Below are positions 6,542 to 8,603 of a DNA stretch of 8,603 bases, piece by piece. The stretch comes from Bacillota bacterium (GTDB taxonomy: Bacteria > Bacillota > Dethiobacteria > DTU022 > JAAZDU01). The first letter of the stretch is position 1; every line of letters begins with the position of its first letter. Location of the stretch: positions 1 to 8,603 of the forward strand of contig JAAZDU010000049.1 in assembly GCA_012512665.1 (NCBI GenBank), in the 5' to 3' direction. Position numbers and translations under genes: made by a program. The notes under the pieces are model-generated. The model was given only the letters and a program-made list of their open reading frames with translations. It made no database searches and was not told where the DNA came from.

Positions 6542-7276
6542 ATGGAGCTAACGCCATGCAAGCAGTTTGAAATAGAAATGGTTGATGAGATACTGGGCAA
6601 TTTGCCCCCGCACAGAGCACAGATCTTGCATGATCATCTGGCTGGATGCAGGTCATGCCAAAAACTGTATGAAGAGTGGCGTAAGATATTGCACGAGGTA
6701 TTAGCAGATGAGTTAAATAATGAACCTTCAGCATTCCTGTACAAACGCCTGAAAAAAACCTATCGGCTATGGTCAATAAAACGTAGGCTTTTTAAACCAG
6801 CAACCTTCTGGAAAGCGGCCTCTGTAGCCGTGATTTCAATACTCATATTTGCCCTGAGTTCTATTCAAAGCAAAAAGCCCCTAGAGTCATGGAAACAACT
6901 TCCAATAGCTTCGGAAAATATTCCGTCCTTTGTCATAAATGACGTGAATACGATGGAGTACCATATTAATTACAACAAAGATCAGTGCCCCCGCGTCAGT
7001 GGCATTATTTGGATAAATAATGACCGCGATGAGGTATACTGTTTTATGCAAAACCTAAAAAATTATGCTGAAAACGATTACCAGCTTTGGCTGATCAAGC
7101 CTTTCAGAAGAGAAAACGGTGGGCTGCTGCAGTTAATGGATGAATATGGCGAGCTTTATTTGCGGCAGCGAAACATTCAAGAGGTACAACAAATTAGCAT
7201 CAGCCTAGAGCCCAAAGGCGGGAGCCTCTATCCCACTACTGATGATATTATCTTACTTGATTTTAGCCCAGAGTAA
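6542..7276 (+). CDS. Membrane anti-sigma factor, zinc-binding N-terminus and RskA-like external domain
   Basis: The 244-residue protein begins with a putative zinc-binding anti-sigma (ZAS) domain: C6, then HLAGCRSC, giving H32-x3-C36-x2-C39. This should bind and mask the sigma factor encoded just upstream. A basic stretch (RLWSIKRRLFK) precedes one membrane helix (about 89-108), placing the N-terminus in the cytosol and residues 110-244 outside. The external part ends with YQLWLIKP (180-187) and ISISLEPKGGSLYPTTD (218-234), which match the pattern of the RskA C-terminal domain. In such proteins, loss of the anti-sigma factor, often by regulated proteolysis, frees the sigma factor. The ATG at 6542 follows GGGAGG (6525-6530), spaced 11 nt, overlapping the sigma stop codon. 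This external domain is the likely signal sensor; the signal itself is unknown. Confidence 0.9.
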   Translation: MELTPCKQFEIEMVDEILGNLPPHRAQILHDHLAGCRSCQKLYEEWRKILHEVLADELNNEPSAFLYKRLKKTYRLWSIKRRLFKPATFWKAASVAVISILIFALSSIQSKKPLESWKQLPIASENIPSFVINDVNTMEYHINYNKDQCPRVSGIIWINNDRDEVYCFMQNLKNYAENDYQLWLIKPFRRENGGLLQLMDEYGELYLRQRNIQEVQQISISLEPKGGSLYPTTDDIILLDFSPE

Positions 7277-7421
7277 AATAAAGGGGAAGCTTCGTCAGTT
7301 TTCTACAGCATCAGCCGCCTTTACCTTTAGAGCTCCCAAAAAAACCATACCCTCTATCCCTTTTTCTCAAAATTTCCCGCGTACATCTTTCCTCATGGTT
7401 CCCTCTTTTCCCCCTTTATTT
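7276..7421. repeat. Possible small relic element bounded by 11-bp inverted repeats
   Basis: AAATAAAGGGG (7276-7286) is the perfect reverse complement of CCCCTTTATTT (7411-7421), enclosing a 146-bp unit that starts at the last base of the anti-sigma stop codon. The plus strand is strongly pyrimidine-rich from about 7350 to 7421. No target-site duplication is evident: left flank GAGTA, right flank CAATA. The size and ends resemble a miniature inverted-repeat element, but A/T-rich 11-bp repeats this far apart could also arise by chance. Confidence 0.35.
7295..7396 (-). pseudogene. Short minus-strand frame interrupted by a stop, possible coding relic
   Basis: Within the inverted-repeat unit, minus-strand translation from an ATG at 7396 gives MRKDVRGKF and then TGA (7369-7367). 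The same frame resumes through an ATG at 7348 (MVFLGALKVKAADAVEN) to a TGA at 7297-7295. The second half has a balanced, protein-like composition. Purine-rich GGGGGAAAAGAGGGAACC precedes the first ATG and could serve as a ribosome site. I cannot name a family. It may be a broken tiny gene or a fragment of a mobile element, or it may be chance in purine-rich DNA. Confidence 0.2.
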
Positions 7422-7495
7422 CAATAGGATTGGCTGCATCAGTTTGCCTATTTGGTAGTTTATATTTTAGTGTTAGCGGTTGGCCCTTTGTATAG

Positions 7496-7512
7496 ATTAC
7501 CGGCAGGGTAAT
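7496..7512. promoter_or_regulatory. Operator-like dyad next to the second ABC-exporter promoter
   Basis: ATTACC (7496-7501) and GGTAAT (7507-7512) form a perfect 6-bp inverted repeat around GGCAG. It ends 2 bp before the -35 box at 7515. The size and position fit a binding site for a dimeric regulator. No T-tract directly follows, so it is not a terminator. No TetR, MarR or GntR gene lies in the window. Confidence 0.35.
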
Positions 7513-7514
7513 TC

Positions 7515-7544
7515 TTGTAAGTTTTTATAGGAAAAGATTATAAT
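7515..7544 (+). promoter_or_regulatory. Sigma-A-type promoter of the second ABC exporter
   Basis: TTGTAA (7515-7520, 4 of 6 matches) and a perfect TATAAT (7539-7544) are separated by 18 bp. Transcription would start near 7551, about 34 nt before the TTG start of the ATPase gene. This suggests the exporter can be transcribed independently of the upstream sigma operon. The remainder of 7422-7495 shows nothing I can assign. Confidence 0.6.
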
Positions 7545-7584
7545 AGTGAAGATAGCCATTGTTTGACTGCGGGGGGAAAGGATA

Positions 7585-8403
7585 TTGAGTGAAGCTCAAA
7601 AGCTTGATGAAGAAATAATAAAAGTGACCAACCTAACGAAGAGATATGGTAAGTTTAAAGCGGTCGATGACATATCTTTCAATGTGAGGCGGGGGGAGAT
7701 CTTTGCTTTTTTAGGCCCTAATGGAGCTGGCAAAACAACGACGATTAAAATGCTGACAACTCTTCTGCTGCCGACGGAAGGACAGATAATTCTTAATGGG
7801 TACAACCCGCTGCAGGAAAAGGAGGCTGCCCGGCGCTCTTTTGGCATTGTCTTTCAGGAACCCAGCTTGGATGATGAGTTAACAGCATATGAAAATATGG
7901 TTTTTCACGCGATATTATACAGCGTACCCAAAAAAATTCGAGAAAATCGTATTAAATCCTTGCTGAAGCTGGTACAGCTCTGGGAACGCAGAAACGACCA
8001 GGTGAAAAAATATTCCGGTGGTATGAAGCGCAGGTTAGAGATAGCAAGGGGGCTTTTGCATTTACCACAAATTCTTTTTTTGGATGAGCCTACCCTGGGG
8101 CTGGATCCACAGACGCGGAACCTGCTCTGGGAGCATATAAGGCTTTTAAACAAAAAAGAGCGGATTACCGTATTTTTGACAACACACATTATGGAAGAGG
8201 CTGAACGGGTTGCGGATACAGTAGCTATCATCGATCACGGCAAAATTGTGGCCAAAGGCTCACCTGCAAAATTAACCGAGCAAACAGGTACTCGTTCACT
8301 GGAGGAAGCTTTTTTAGCTCTCACCGGAAAAGATATTCGGGGAGAGGAAGCAGAAAGCTACGCGCAAATGTTTGTCCGCAGAATGCACCACAGGAGGCGA
8401 TGA
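7585..8403 (+). CDS. DrrA-like ABC exporter ATP-binding protein
   Basis: This 272-residue cytoplasmic ATPase carries the full ABC set: Walker A GPNGAGKTT (44-52), Q-loop Q91 in VFQEPSLDDELT, signature YSGGMKRR (143-150), Walker B ILFLDE (163-168), D-loop LGLD (171-174) and switch H201 in LTTHIMEEA. The short C-terminal part contains SLEEAFLALTGKDIR, the tail motif typical of DrrA/NodI-like export ATPases involved in resistance to drugs or export of lipids or polysaccharides. It partners the membrane protein starting just downstream. The start is TTG at 7585; GGGGGG (7571-7576) lies 8 nt upstream and AAAGGA (7577-7582) only 2 nt, so the start is plausible but unusual. It differs clearly from the ATPase at 3715-4659 in signature and Q-loop, so the two are separate lineages rather than a recent duplication. 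The substrate is unknown. Confidence 0.92.
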   Translation: MSEAQKLDEEIIKVTNLTKRYGKFKAVDDISFNVRRGEIFAFLGPNGAGKTTTIKMLTTLLLPTEGQIILNGYNPLQEKEAARRSFGIVFQEPSLDDELTAYENMVFHAILYSVPKKIRENRIKSLLKLVQLWERRNDQVKKYSGGMKRRLEIARGLLHLPQILFLDEPTLGLDPQTRNLLWEHIRLLNKKERITVFLTTHIMEEAERVADTVAIIDHGKIVAKGSPAKLTEQTGTRSLEEAFLALTGKDIRGEEAESYAQMFVRRMHHRRR

Positions 8404-8405
8404 AA

Positions 8406-8603
8406 ATGAATGTTATCTATATTCTCTGGCTGCGCCAGCTAAAGCGCTACTTCCGTTCCAAATCGCGCATTATAGGAGCTCTTGGCCAACCCCTGCTTTT
8501 TCTCTTTGCCCTGGGTTTTGGTCTGGGCCCTGTTTTCCATAAAGCTGGTGAAGGCGATTACGTGCAGTTTTTGGTCCCCGGAATTATGGCCATGAGTGTT
8601 CTT
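8406..8603 (+). CDS. DrrB-like ABC-2 exporter permease, 3' truncated by window edge
   Basis: The first 66 residues are present. A short cytosolic N-terminus with a basic amphipathic stretch (LRQLKRYFRSKSRII) leads into the first membrane segment (about 25-44). FLVPGIMAMSVL follows at the edge, the conserved beginning of the second helix in ABC-2 permeases of the DrrB/NodJ type, which are usually about 250 residues. The ATG at 8406 is preceded by AGGAGG (8392-8397) at an ideal 8 nt. An in-frame ATG at 8400 overlaps the ATPase stop (ATGA) but sits only 2 nt from the same site, so 8406 is preferred. It forms an exporter with the ATPase encoded directly upstream and is translationally coupled to it. 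About 190 residues lie outside the window. Confidence 0.88.
   Translation, partial: MNVIYILWLRQLKRYFRSKSRIIGALGQPLLFLFALGFGLGPVFHKAGEGDYVQFLVPGIMAMSVL

Noticed and set aside
7905..8231. Minus-strand reading frame of 108 residues inside the second ATPase gene
   Set aside because: It is antisense to the signature and Walker B regions, with serine/arginine-rich composition typical of shadow frames.
1..8603. CRISPR array, tRNA or rRNA genes, or insertion-sequence transposase
   Set aside because: I saw no regularly spaced repeats, no cloverleaf with a TTC-arm pattern, no conserved rRNA segments and no DDE or HUH transposase motifs on either strand.

Overview
The window (about 45-47% GC by eye) reads like a Gram-positive, Firmicutes-type chromosome, most likely an anaerobic clostridial or Peptococcaceae-like lineage. 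The reasons are strong purine-rich Shine-Dalgarno sites, frequent TTG and GTG starts, sigma-A-type promoters with 17-18 bp spacers, and the protein families present. This placement is inference; there is no rRNA or marker gene to confirm it. No phage, CRISPR, tRNA or rRNA was seen.

Layout. (1) 1-480: 3' part of a LysE-type membrane exporter. (2) 542-2373: a single-gene transcription unit with a very good sigma-A promoter, a 5' leader of about 94 nt carrying a weak attenuator-like hairpin, a class I acyl-CoA synthetase/AMP-ligase, and a clear intrinsic terminator. (3) 2374-2699: a gene-poor stretch holding a 64-residue reading frame with no normal start codon, followed directly by an 11-bp perfect inverted repeat. 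(4) 2700-5831, minus strand: a tightly coupled three-gene operon encoding a secreted, membrane-anchored NEW3-repeat protein, an ABC ATPase and a six-helix ABC-2 permease. (5) 5968-7276, plus strand, divergent from (4): an ECF sigma factor and its cognate membrane anti-sigma factor (zinc-binding N-terminus, one membrane helix, RskA-like external domain). (6) 7277-7584: a spacer with a possible 146-bp relic element bounded by 11-bp inverted repeats, then an operator-like dyad beside a sigma-A promoter. (7) 7585 to the end: a second, DrrA/DrrB-like ABC exporter whose permease runs off the window.

How the genes may work together. The sigma/anti-sigma pair sits between two ABC-2 type exporters. 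A reasonable inference is an envelope-stress or toxic-compound response: the external RskA-like domain senses a signal, the sigma factor is released, and one or both exporters are induced. The sequence shows the arrangement but does not prove the regulation. The downstream exporter has its own sigma-A-like promoter, and I found no convincing ECF-type promoter in the divergent gap. No gene here is demonstrably a new family. The least explained items are the start-less small frame at 2404-2598 and the inverted-repeat element at 7276-7421.
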